NCBI RefSeq assembly: GCF_014395975.1
Contig: NZ_CP060714.1
Span: forward strand, 992,001 to 1,056,000
Reading direction: 5' to 3'
Source of the DNA: Diaphorobacter ruginosibacter
GTDB taxonomy: Bacteria; Pseudomonadota; Gammaproteobacteria; Burkholderiales; Burkholderiaceae_C
Length of the DNA: 64,000 nt
Shown: one piece after another, positions 19,701-28,600 of the stretch
Numbering within the stretch: the stretch's first letter is position 1
Layout of the letters: every line of letters begins with the position of its first letter
The notes under the pieces: model-generated
Told to the model about the DNA's origin: nothing
Database searches by the model: none
The model's input: only the letters and a program-made list of their open reading frames with translations
Position numbers and translations under genes: made by a program

Positions 19701-22078
19701 TCCAGGCCAGCGTGGTGTTTGACATCGTCGTCACGCCCGATGCGAGCCTCGATGGTGTCTCCGTTACCAACCAGGCGACGGCAACAGGTGGTGGCGATCA
19801 AATGTGCCCGGTGGGTACCGAGGCTGCCAGCCTGCCGGCGCGTTGCGCGCCCAGCACCACCACGGTGGTTGATGCGCCGCACCTGAAGATCGAGAAGACG
19901 GCGAGCTCGGCGGCGTTCGCGGTGGGCGTGCCAGCCAGCTATATCCTGACGGTGACGAATGTGGGCACGGCAGCCACGAGCGGTACGATCACGGTGACGG
20001 ACCTGATCCCGTCCAGCCTGACGCTGGGCACCCCTCTGCAAGTCGGTTGTACGGCACCGGCCAACAGCCAGCAGGTGACCTGCACGATCACGGACATTCT
20101 GGCGGCACCACAAGGTGCAACGCCAGGTGAGTCACGGAGCTTCAGCATTCCCGTGATACCCAAGGCAACAGCGGTTCCTCAGGTGAGCAATACCGCTTCT
20201 GTGAAGGGCGGTGGGGATCCGGTGTGCCCGATCAACGCAGATTGCGTCGCGAGCATCACGACGCCCGTGAATGCACCGAGCCTGCAGGTGACCAAGGCGG
20301 ACAATGGCCCATGGGTGGTGGGCCAGGGCGGAGCAGAGTACATGTTGACGGTGGCCAATGCGAGTGCAACAGTGGCGACGACAGGTGCGATGACCGTTCT
20401 GGACACGCTGCCGGCGGGCATCACCGGAGTCGATGCGGTAAGCGGCGACTGGGTCTGCACGGTCAGCGGCCAGAGCGTGACCTGCACCAACCCCGGTACG
20501 GGTCCGGATGGCAGCATTTCTCCAGGAGCGGGCAGTGTTATCGTTCTGCCGGTGATGATCGAGCCCTCCGCGGTTCAGAGCGGCACAACCTCCACCGTAA
20601 CCAACCATGCCTCGGTTGCTGGCGGCGGCGACCCGTTCAACAATGGCAATCCGCCGACTCCCGGCAGCACCTGCACCGGACTGGATGCAGCCACGCCCGG
20701 TCATTGCGCGCGCAGGGACACGGTCGTGAACACGCCCGCTGCGCTTGCCGTGAGCAAGGGCCAGCCGAGCTTCCTTCCCACGGGCACGCCGGGTCAGTAC
20801 ACCGCCACCTATGTGGTCGCAGTGACCAACTCTGGCGGCGCTACAGGGAGCTACACATTGACCGATGCACCGGTTTTCCCTGCGGATGTCGTGCTCAATG
20901 GCTGGTCGGTCACCTCATCGAACGGCGGCGTTGTGAGCCCCTCCCTGGCGGCGGCGCCCGTCAACGGCGTGGTTCACCAGATCAGTGAGACAAATCTGCC
21001 GATTGGCAACGCAGTGACGCATACCTATACGGTGGCGATCACCTTCACGACCCATGTGGGCGTGACGGCCGTGGCTTGCACGGGCGCGCCGGGCAGTGGT
21101 GCCTACAACGAGGCGGCCATCGATGGATCCTCCAGCGCCAATTGCGGAACACTGCCCGGCGTGCCGAGCCTGAGCCTGGCCAAGGCCAGCAATGGCCCCT
21201 GGGCGGTTGCCCAGGCGGATGCCAGGTACACGCTGACGGTCACCAACAGCGGCACAGTCGCAACGACCGGAACCATCACGGTCAACGACAGCCTGCCCGC
21301 AGGTATCACGACAAGCAGCAATACCTACAACGGTTGGAATTGCACGGCCACGGGCCAGTCTCTGGCCTGTACGAATGCCATCGTGCTGGCTCCGGGAGCC
21401 TCGGCAAGCATTGAGTTTCCGGTCACTGTTGCCGCAGCCGCAGTGCCCAGCGTGACCAACAACGCCGCCGTGGGAGGCGGAGGTGACCCGCACAACGGCG
21501 GCAATCCGCCAGTCCCGGGCAGCTGCAATGGCGATGCTCACTGCGCAAGCGTGACAACGCCTGTGAACACCCAGGCCGCCTTGAGTGTGACCAAGACGAA
21601 CGGCGTGACGAAGGTGGCAGCCACCACGACCACGACGTACACGGTGACGATCACGAACAGTGGCGGAACGGATGCGACGGACCTGAGCTGGACGGACACG
21701 GTGGTGAGCGGCCTGGACAAGGTGAGCATCGAAGCGGGCACGGCGAGTGCGGGCTCGGTGGCGGGCAGCTGCCAGGGACTGACCTGCACGGGCATCACGG
21801 TGAAGGCGGGCGGCAACGTCAGCTACACGGTGACGGCGAAGGTGACGGGCAGCGTGGGCAGCAAGGCGGTGAACACGGCGAGCGTGACGGGCGGTGCGTG
21901 CACTTCGGCGGCTGCTCCGTGCACGTCGACGGACAGCGACGACATCGGGGCTCCGCCCGAGGTGACGCCAGTGCCGGTGGACTCGCGCACCATGCTGCTG
22001 TTGCTGGGCGCTCTGCTGGTATGCCTCACTGCTCTCACTGCCGGGAGATCGTTCAGCAAGAACAGCTTCTATCGCTGA
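16715..22078 (+). CDS. Giant secreted DUF11-repeat protein, one superblock
   Basis: From the GTG at 16715 the protein has about 1787 residues. It has a signal peptide (hydrophobic run AVLGVAALGAFAQL), then a PA14-like domain (about 39-250) ending in AMRIYWNNQGGVNHLRLQW. Eleven DUF11-type beta modules follow, each opening with a pattern like LxVxK and containing YxLTVTNxG and DTxPxG. Modules 3-10 (about 523-1618) form a superblock shared with the neighbouring gene. The C-terminus has PPEVTPVPVDSRTM, a hydrophobic helix and a basic end (RSFSKNSFYR), resembling CTERM sorting tails. Conserved Cys pairs in the modules suggest disulfides. A surface or adhesive role is inferred. An alternative ATG start lies at 16619. 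Confidence 0.85.
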   Translation: MPEKPPRAGVGQRHSLRTLRAVLGVAALGAFAQLATATVLFDNFRGRSGVPGTQVTPNYQNLGSTAKANLIQFAASTTAASSGTANTVDWAYLTTTPAENYDGLCSNLSGHNNSAACLGQWQGKVIYSLIRFPQVGTYQFRVAHDDEAQIDFSSYATAATSANYRNFVYNIPVGSLASYTSGDTSFEPVPGNFVVAQPNTCYAMRIYWNNQGGVNHLRLQWIPPGTSTPVIVPASSLLDPSSPASYAGCATVQADIGVVKSGPATFDSSSATPPTFQYSIKVWNNSSTGPAASSVTVSDTLPANVTVVGSPTCSASGSATCAGSFFSNSGSAYVLTSGDLPTNPSPASGPTSGSYLTYTFTVRPAAGTKTITNTATVSQTDSNPSNNTSTVTSNSLPIIRLQKSSSSNPLVVDVQSNYVLTVQNLGGTNASAPVVINDPIPAGLTIGSLPAGCTTAGQNLQCIVPASSLAAGAAPFTISIPVTPTAAAASTVTNTATASGGGDSSCNEAGRCTATVTNNVLTRADLSIAKAATPGNTYLPGQPLNYTIVVSNSGPSGVVGATISDTVPGAVSVSNWNCTPGNPGASCGPISSGSGNNVNLTGVNLPSGASVTITITGTAQLGATGTITNTATVTPPAGATCTQLPCSKSSTVSNTNSGTPALTVTKQASPSSFAVGQTGGYAILIRNSGTTSTSGPIVLTDTMPPGIEIQQPVASNAGGTGWDCSASTTTVLSCTTSAVLVPGASAPVVNANVMVGNNTATPAVNTAKVTGGSTACTDQAPCEATIQTNVDRPQLDVKKVLSGTLVLNQQANYIITVTNNGQADTLAGTITDTIPTGLAIGNLAGSGCTANGQLVTCNIPAGKPSGSSVSFTIPVTPTDGNLVGQSVANKAQVNPDTGDSTCPSGAHCTGTTDNPVLAPQLTLTKAAEPGTFTVNQPATYRLTLTNTGTAPTTADTTVTDVIPAGLTVSSATPPCTFAPTGSQTTVTCPQAAGLAVQASVVFDIVVTPDASLDGVSVTNQATATGGGDQMCPVGTEAASLPARCAPSTTTVVDAPHLKIEKTASSAAFAVGVPASYILTVTNVGTAATSGTITVTDLIPSSLTLGTPLQVGCTAPANSQQVTCTITDILAAPQGATPGESRSFSIPVIPKATAVPQVSNTASVKGGGDPVCPINADCVASITTPVNAPSLQVTKADNGPWVVGQGGAEYMLTVANASATVATTGAMTVLDTLPAGITGVDAVSGDWVCTVSGQSVTCTNPGTGPDGSISPGAGSVIVLPVMIEPSAVQSGTTSTVTNHASVAGGGDPFNNGNPPTPGSTCTGLDAATPGHCARRDTVVNTPAALAVSKGQPSFLPTGTPGQYTATYVVAVTNSGGATGSYTLTDAPVFPADVVLNGWSVTSSNGGVVSPSLAAAPVNGVVHQISETNLPIGNAVTHTYTVAITFTTHVGVTAVACTGAPGSGAYNEAAIDGSSSANCGTLPGVPSLSLAKASNGPWAVAQADARYTLTVTNSGTVATTGTITVNDSLPAGITTSSNTYNGWNCTATGQSLACTNAIVLAPGASASIEFPVTVAAAAVPSVTNNAAVGGGGDPHNGGNPPVPGSCNGDAHCASVTTPVNTQAALSVTKTNGVTKVAATTTTTYTVTITNSGGTDATDLSWTDTVVSGLDKVSIEAGTASAGSVAGSCQGLTCTGITVKAGGNVSYTVTAKVTGSVGSKAVNTASVTGGACTSAAAPCTSTDSDDIGAPPEVTPVPVDSRTMLLLLGALLVCLTALTAGRSFSKNSFYR
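18284..21570 (+). repeat. DUF11 superblock, copy in the first giant gene
   Basis: Eight consecutive modules have recognisable openings: ADLSIAKAATPGN, TPALTVTKQASPSS, RPQLDVKKVLSG, APQLTLTKAAEPG, APHLKIEKTASS, APSLQVTKADNGPW, PAALAVSKGQPS and VPSLSLAKASNGPW. The same eight types recur in the same order twice in the second giant gene. This copy spans about 1096 codons. Confidence 0.8.
21571..21993 (+). repeat. Near-identical 3' segment, copy 1
   Basis: This stretch of about 0.42 kb encodes the last DUF11 module and the start of the C-terminal tail. By eye it differs from 31499-31918 at only about a dozen bases, including a three-base length difference, even at silent positions. The upstream modules of the two genes are far more diverged. 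It is read as a recent duplication or gene-conversion tract. Confidence 0.8.
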
Positions 22079-22093
22079 TCTATGCTGAACTGA

Positions 22094-22130
22094 ATAGCTC
22101 ACGGCTGTCAGCGAGCCAGCCGTGAGCTAT
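22094..22130. terminator. Perfect hairpin after the first DUF11 gene (possible terminator)
   Basis: A 13-bp perfect stem (22094-22106 with 22118-22130) encloses an 11-base loop, 15 bases after the stop codon. A weaker stem, GGAAGAG with CTCTTCC, follows. Neither is followed by a T-run, so this is not a classical intrinsic terminator. It may instead stabilise the 3' end of the mRNA or pause polymerase. Confidence 0.4.
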
Positions 22131-22648
22131 GGAAGAGGCTGAAAGAAGCGACTCTTCCGTCAGCGACAACTCTCGCTGATCTTCTTTCCGAGGTCTCCTG
22201 GAGGTGAACTAGGCAGCGGTTCACCACCTCCTCTCAGATCGACATTCCATATCCTTGTTTGTTATAGTTTGATACTATTAAACACACTAAGTGATTTCAA
22301 TTAATAATTGAATGATGGGATTGATATGAAAATTGGGACTATTGATTGCAATCTATTCAATGTTTTGTTTTTTCGATTGTTAAATTTTATTAAATTTAAA
22401 CATTTCCTCACACATTGTTGTAATCTATCGGAAGTGAGTCAGTTTTAGTACCCTCTTCGATAGTTACTGTATATCTTTGGACCGCTCCTCTCGGCTCGAA
22501 GGCAAAAGGCTACCCGGGCGAATCAGTGCTGCGCTGACATATCGATTGCTGCCATACATGGGGCAAACAAACAGAACCTCTTTCACGGAAGTGCCCCAGT
22601 TGTTGCAGGGCATTGCTGAAAGCAGGGCACGTAAGAGATGAGCTTTCT
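22131..22648. other. AT-rich intergenic region upstream of the second DUF11 gene
   Basis: No gene is supported. Bases about 22250-22430 are strikingly AT-rich in an otherwise GC-rich window, with T- and A-runs. An odd-length palindrome at 22296-22312 has arms TTCAATTA and TAATTGAA around one base. The region probably holds the promoter and regulatory sites of the giant gene. Such AT-rich islands are typical targets of H-NS/MvaT-like silencers. No single promoter could be assigned with confidence. Confidence 0.5.
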
Positions 22649-25600
22649 ATGCGATACCCGAGAGCGACGCCGCAGCGTCACAAATTCCTCTTCAATTCAT
22701 CGAGTGTGGTAGGTCTCGCCCGCCGGGTGATCACTGTCGTGTCACTGGCATGCGCTGCACAGGCGGCTTCTGCAGCAGTTCTATTTGATAATTTCAGAGG
22801 GAATTCAGGGGTCCCGACCCCCCTGATCACCCCCAACTACTCCAATTACGCGGATGCCACCAATGCGACGCAAATGGCGAATCTCGCCAATTTCGCCGCA
22901 ACTACGGCAAACATCGCCAGTAGTGGAACTGCAACCAATGTGGACTGGTTTTCCTCCAGCTATGGCTTGTGCAACACGGCTAACTCGTCCTCGACAGCTT
23001 GCCAACAGCGTTGGCAGGGCAAGGTCATCTATTCGATAGTCAAGTTCCCTGCCGCAGGTACCTATACCTTTCGAGCGGCGCATGACGATGGCGTACGAAT
23101 TGATTTCTCCAGCGATGTGGTCGCTGCGAATGCAGGGAACTATAGAGGGATCAGTTACAACATTCCAGTTGGATCGCTGGCTGCCTGGACTTCCAACGAC
23201 AGCACTTTTGAAACGATTCCGGGCAATTTTGTCGTGACGCAGGCCAATGCCTGCTATGCCATGCGCATCTACTGGAACAACCAGGGCGGGGTCAATCATC
23301 TGCGCTTGCAATGGACAAAACCAGCTGCTGCGGGAGGAGGGACTGAAATCATTCCGGAAGCAAACCTCCTTGACCCCAGCAATCCGGCTTCCTACACCGG
23401 TTGCGCGGCAATCTTGTCGGACATCGCGGTTCAGAAATCCGCACCTGCGACCTTTGATTCAAGCCCGGCAACGCCTCCAACGTTTCAATACAGCATCAAG
23501 GTCTGGAACAACAGCAATCCGAGTTCCTCGGCTTCAGCCGTCACCGTTGCAGACACCTTGCCTGCCAGTGTGACCGTCGTTGGCACCCCTACGTGCTCAG
23601 CCACGGGGTCGGCGACATGCGCAGCCAACTTCCACTCAAACGTCGGAAATGCCTATGTCCTGACCAGCGGAACGCTGCCTGGCAATCCTGGTGGAAACAG
23701 TAACAGTAGCTATCTGACCTATACGTTCACAGTTCGGCCTGCCACAGGAACAACCAGCATCACCAATACGGCGACGGTCTCGCAGACTGATGCCGACAGC
23801 AGCAACAACACCAGCACGGTCATAAGCAATTCGCTGCCGATCATCCGGATTCAGAAGACGGCGTCTGCCGAGCCGATGGTGGTGGGCACCTCCAGCAACT
23901 ATGTGATCAGTGTTCAAAACATCGGCGGCACGAATGCCAGCGCCAATGTCGTTGTCACCGACCCGATTCCAGCCGGGTTGACTATTGGCACGCTGCCTGC
24001 CAACTGCACGTTGAATCCTGCGGGCAGCCAGAACGTTCAATGCACGGTGGCGGCCGCCAGTTTGACCGCTGGTGGTGCGGCTACGACCATCACCATTCCC
24101 GTCACGCCAACGGCCTCGGCACCGTTCTCGGTCACCAATACGGCGACGGCCACGGGTGGTGGGGACGCCAGTTGCAACGGCACCGGACGTTGCACCGCAT
24201 CCGTGTCAAGTACCGTGAGCGCGCGACCCAAACTGCGCGTGAGCAAAACCATTGCAGGGCGTTTGGTCAGTACGGATCAATTCACGGTCCAGATCAGTGG
24301 TGGAGGCGGCAGCGCGACTTCGGCCAACGCCGACCCCAGCGTCAGCACAGGGATCTTCACGGCGACGGCAGGTACCAACTACGTATTGAGCGAGGTTGCT
24401 GCGGGCACCACCAATTTGGCGCGTTACACAAGCAGTTATGTCTGCTCCAACGCGATGAGTGGCGGCACCACCGTGCCCGCATCTGGTAGCGGCACCAGTG
24501 TCAACATCACGCCCCAGTCACGTGATGACATCACTTGCACGTTCACCAACACCCCCGTCTACCCCAGGCTGACCAGCGCAAAAACTGTCTCGGTCAACCC
24601 CTTGGTGGTCGGTGCGACCGATCAGTTCTACTACGTTGCCATCACCGTGGCGAACGGGCCGACGACGGCCCCCATCACCATTGCCGACAACCTGCCTTCC
24701 GGCATTACCTTGGCTGCAGCGCCGTCGGTGTCGGGTGGTGCAGTGCTGAGCGGCTGCGCCAGCAGCGGTTCCAGCCTCGGTGCCAGTTGCCAGTTGGGTG
24801 CCAATCTGGCCAACGGCACATACACCGTGAGCATTCCGGTCAACGTGGGTGCGGGCGCGGTTGCGGGTGGCGCCACCAATACGGCCAATCTGGGCGGTGG
24901 GGGCGATCCTTCGTGCACGGCGGCCAACGCCGGCGAGACGTGCGACCCCAGGACGCCTACTGTCAATGTGGTACAGAAATCGGACCTGAGCATCACCAAG
25001 GTGGCCCAGCCCAGTGGGACCTATGTTCCAGGCCAGAGCCTGAACTACACCATCACGGTGAGCAATGCCGGCCCGAGCGATGTGACGGGCGTGAGCGTGA
25101 GCGACACGGTTCCTGGCTCGGTCAACGTCGCGAACTGGACCTGCACGCCAAGCGGCTCGGCCAGTTGTGGGGCGACCAGCAGCGGCACGAACAACAACGT
25201 CGCGCTGAACAATGTCAGCTTGCCCAAGGGCACAACGATCACCATCACCGTGAACGGTACGGCGCAATCGACTGCGACGGGCGACATCGTGAACACGGCA
25301 ACGGTGACGCCGCCGGCTGCAGCGACCTGCACGACGGCGCCGTGCCAGAAAAGCGCGACGGTGACGAACCAGAACGTCGGTGTGCCCAACCTGAAGATCG
25401 TGAAAGTAGCGGGCGGTGCATTTGCCGTGGGGCAAAGCGGCAGCTATGCCATTCAGGTGAGCAACAGCGGCACAACGAGCACCAGCGGCACGATGACCGT
25501 GACCGACACCCTGCCTCCGGGGCTGACCATCACCACGGTGAATGCCGGCGCAGGCTGGAACTGCTCCACGGCCGCAGGCAATACGCAATTGAGCTGCACC

Positions 25601-28600
25601 AGCAGTACGGTGCTGCCGCCGGGGGCGAATGCTCCCGTCATCAATCTGCAGGTCAGTGTCGCCAACGGCACGGCTTCGCCGGTAACCAATACGGCGAGCG
25701 TGACGGGCGGTGGTACGGCATGTACCGCCTCGGCGCCTTGTACCAGCACCATCCAGACACCGGTGAACAGTCCCAAGATGGATGTGACCAAGGTGCTGAA
25801 CGGCAGCGGCAGCTTCGTGGTGGGGCAGTCCACCAGCTACACCATCACGGTCACCAACAGTGGCTCGGCGGCGACACTGGCAGGGGGCACGATCACGGAC
25901 ACGATCCCGACGGGACTTGTGATCGGTGACCTCACGGGCAGCGGCTGCAGTGCCAACGCTCAAGTCGTGACCTGCAATGTGCCTGCGGGAGTAGGCGGCG
26001 GCAGCTTTGTGAACTTCACGATTCCCGTGACGCCGCAGGCGAGCGCCAACGGTCAGTCGCTGACGAACAAGGCACAGGCGAACCCGGACACGGGTGATAG
26101 CACCTGCCCCGGCGGTGCGCATTGCACGGGCACAACGGATAACCCGGTGACAGCACCGCTGCTGCTGTTGGAGAAAACCCCGCAGCCCAGCACCTTCACG
26201 GTGAACCAGCAGGCCAGCTACAAGCTCAAGCTGAGCAACACGGGCAATGCGAGTACCACGGCTGTTACCACGGTCACGGACGTCATCCCTGGCGGTCTGT
26301 CCGTGGGCTCGGTGAGCCCTTCCGCGGCCTGCACGATCTCGACGTCGGGTAGCCAGAGCACCGTGACCTGCACGCAGGCCGCGGGACTTGCAGCCAACGC
26401 GAGCGTCGAGTTTGAAATCTTCGTCACGCCGGACAACTCCCTGAACGGCATTTCGGTCACCAATCAGGCAACGGCCACGGGTGGCGGTGATACCCAGTGC
26501 GTGAACGGCACAGCTGTGGGCAGCCTGCCGGCGCGCTGCGCGCCGCAGACCACCACGGCCGTCAATGCGCCGCAGCTCACCATGAGCAAGACGGCCAATC
26601 CGGCCAGGTTCTCGGTGGGTGTGCAATCGCAATACATCCTGACCGTCACCAATACCGGCACGGCGCCGACCAGCGGAACCATCACGATCACGGACGTGGT
26701 TCCGGCATCACTGACGCTGGGTACGATGCCGTCGGGCTGCGCGGCACAGGGCCAGCAGGTGACCTGCACGAGCGCGCAGGTGCTGGCGGCGCCCCAGGGG
26801 GCCAATCCTGGCGCTTCGGTGAGCTTCACCATCCCGGTGACGCCCAACGCGGCTGCATCGCCTGCGGTGACCAATCAGGCGTCAGCTCAGGGCGGTGGAG
26901 ACCCTACATGCCCGATTCCCGGTAACTGTAAATCCAGCATCACGACGAGCGTGGACGCCCCAAGCCTGCAACTGGCGAAGGCAGACAACGGAGCGTGGGT
27001 GGTAGGCCAGGGCGGTGCGGAGTACACGCTGACGGTGACCAACGCGAGCCAGGCGGTGGCGACGGTGGGCCCGATCACGGTGGTGGACACGCTGCCAGCG
27101 GGCATCTCGGCGGTGAACGGGACGAGCGGCAACTGGAGCTGCACGGTGAGCGGCCAGACGGTGACCTGCACGAGCAGCACGAGCATTGCGGCCAATGGCA
27201 CCGATGCGATCGTTCTGCCGGTGACGGTGGACGCCTCGGCGATCACGAGCGGCACGGGAGCGACGGTGACGAACAACGCCGCGGTGGCAGGTGGTGGAGA
27301 TCCGTTCAACGGAGGCAACCCACCGGCACCGGGCAGTGCCTGCACGGCGCTGGATGCGGCGACGCCGGGCCACTGCGCGGGCAAGGACACCGTGGTGAAT
27401 GCTCCAGCGGCACTGGCGGTGAACAAGGGTGCACCGACCATTGCGGCGACCGGCACGCCGGGCCAGTACACGGCCACCTATACGGTGACGGTGAACAACA
27501 CGGGCGGCGTACCGGGCAGCTACACGCTGGCGGATGCCCCGGGCTTCCCCAGCGGTGTGGTGTTCAACAGCTCGTCGGTGGCGGCGGCAGGCGGCGGTGC
27601 GGTGAACGTAGCGCTGGCCAATCCTCTGGCCAACGGCAGCGCCAACCAGATCAGCGCGAGCAACGTGGGCATCGCCAACGGCGCAACCCATACCTATACA
27701 GTGGCGATCACGTTCACGACGAACGCGGGCGTGACGGCACTGGCGTGCACGGGGGCAGAGGGCAGCGGTGCGTACAACGCGGCGAGCATCGGCGGCGCGC
27801 CGAGCGCCAACTGTGCAGCCCTGCCGGGCGTTCCCAACCTGGGCCTTGCCAAGAGCAGCAACGGTCCCTGGACGGTGGCGCAGACGGGCGCAAGCTACAC
27901 GCTGACGGTGAGCAACAGCGGCACGGCGAGCACGTCGGGCGAGATCACGGTGAGCGATGCGATGCCCACGGGCATCACGGCAGCAAGCGGCACGTACAAC
28001 GGTTGGGCGTGCACGGCAGTGGGCCAAGTGCTGACCTGCAAGAGTTCGACAGCGATTGCTGCGGGCGTGAGCGCAGACATCGTCATCCCGGTGACGATTG
28101 CAGCGACGGCCGCATCGAGCGTGACCAACAAGGCCTCGGTGGGCGGTGGCGGAGATCCGCACAACGGCGGCAACCCGCCCGACCCGCAGGCCTGCACGGA
28201 TGCGCAGCACTGCTCGGGCACGACGACCCAGGTGAGCGCCAAGGCAGACCTGACCATCACGAAGACGTCGGAGCAAGGCACAAGCTACGTGCCGGGCCAG
28301 CCGCTGAACTACACGATCGTGGTGAGCAACGCGGGCCCGAGCGATGTGACGGGAGCCGCGGTGAACGATGCGGTGCCCAGCGACGTGGAAGTGAGCGGCT
28401 GGAGCTGCGTGGCCAGCGACGCGAGCGCAAGCTGCGGCGGCACGGCCTCGGGCACGGACAACAACGTGAACCTGACGGGCGTGAACCTGCCGATGGGCAA
28501 ATCGGTGACGATTACCGTCACGGGCAAGGCCAGGCTGAGCGCGACGGGCGACATCGTGAACACGGCGACGGTGACGCCGCCGGCCGGCGTGACCTGCACG

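Noticed and set aside
22094..22130. Classical intrinsic terminator after the first giant gene
   Set aside because: The hairpin is perfect but no T-run follows, so it is listed only as a possible terminator or mRNA-stabilising element.
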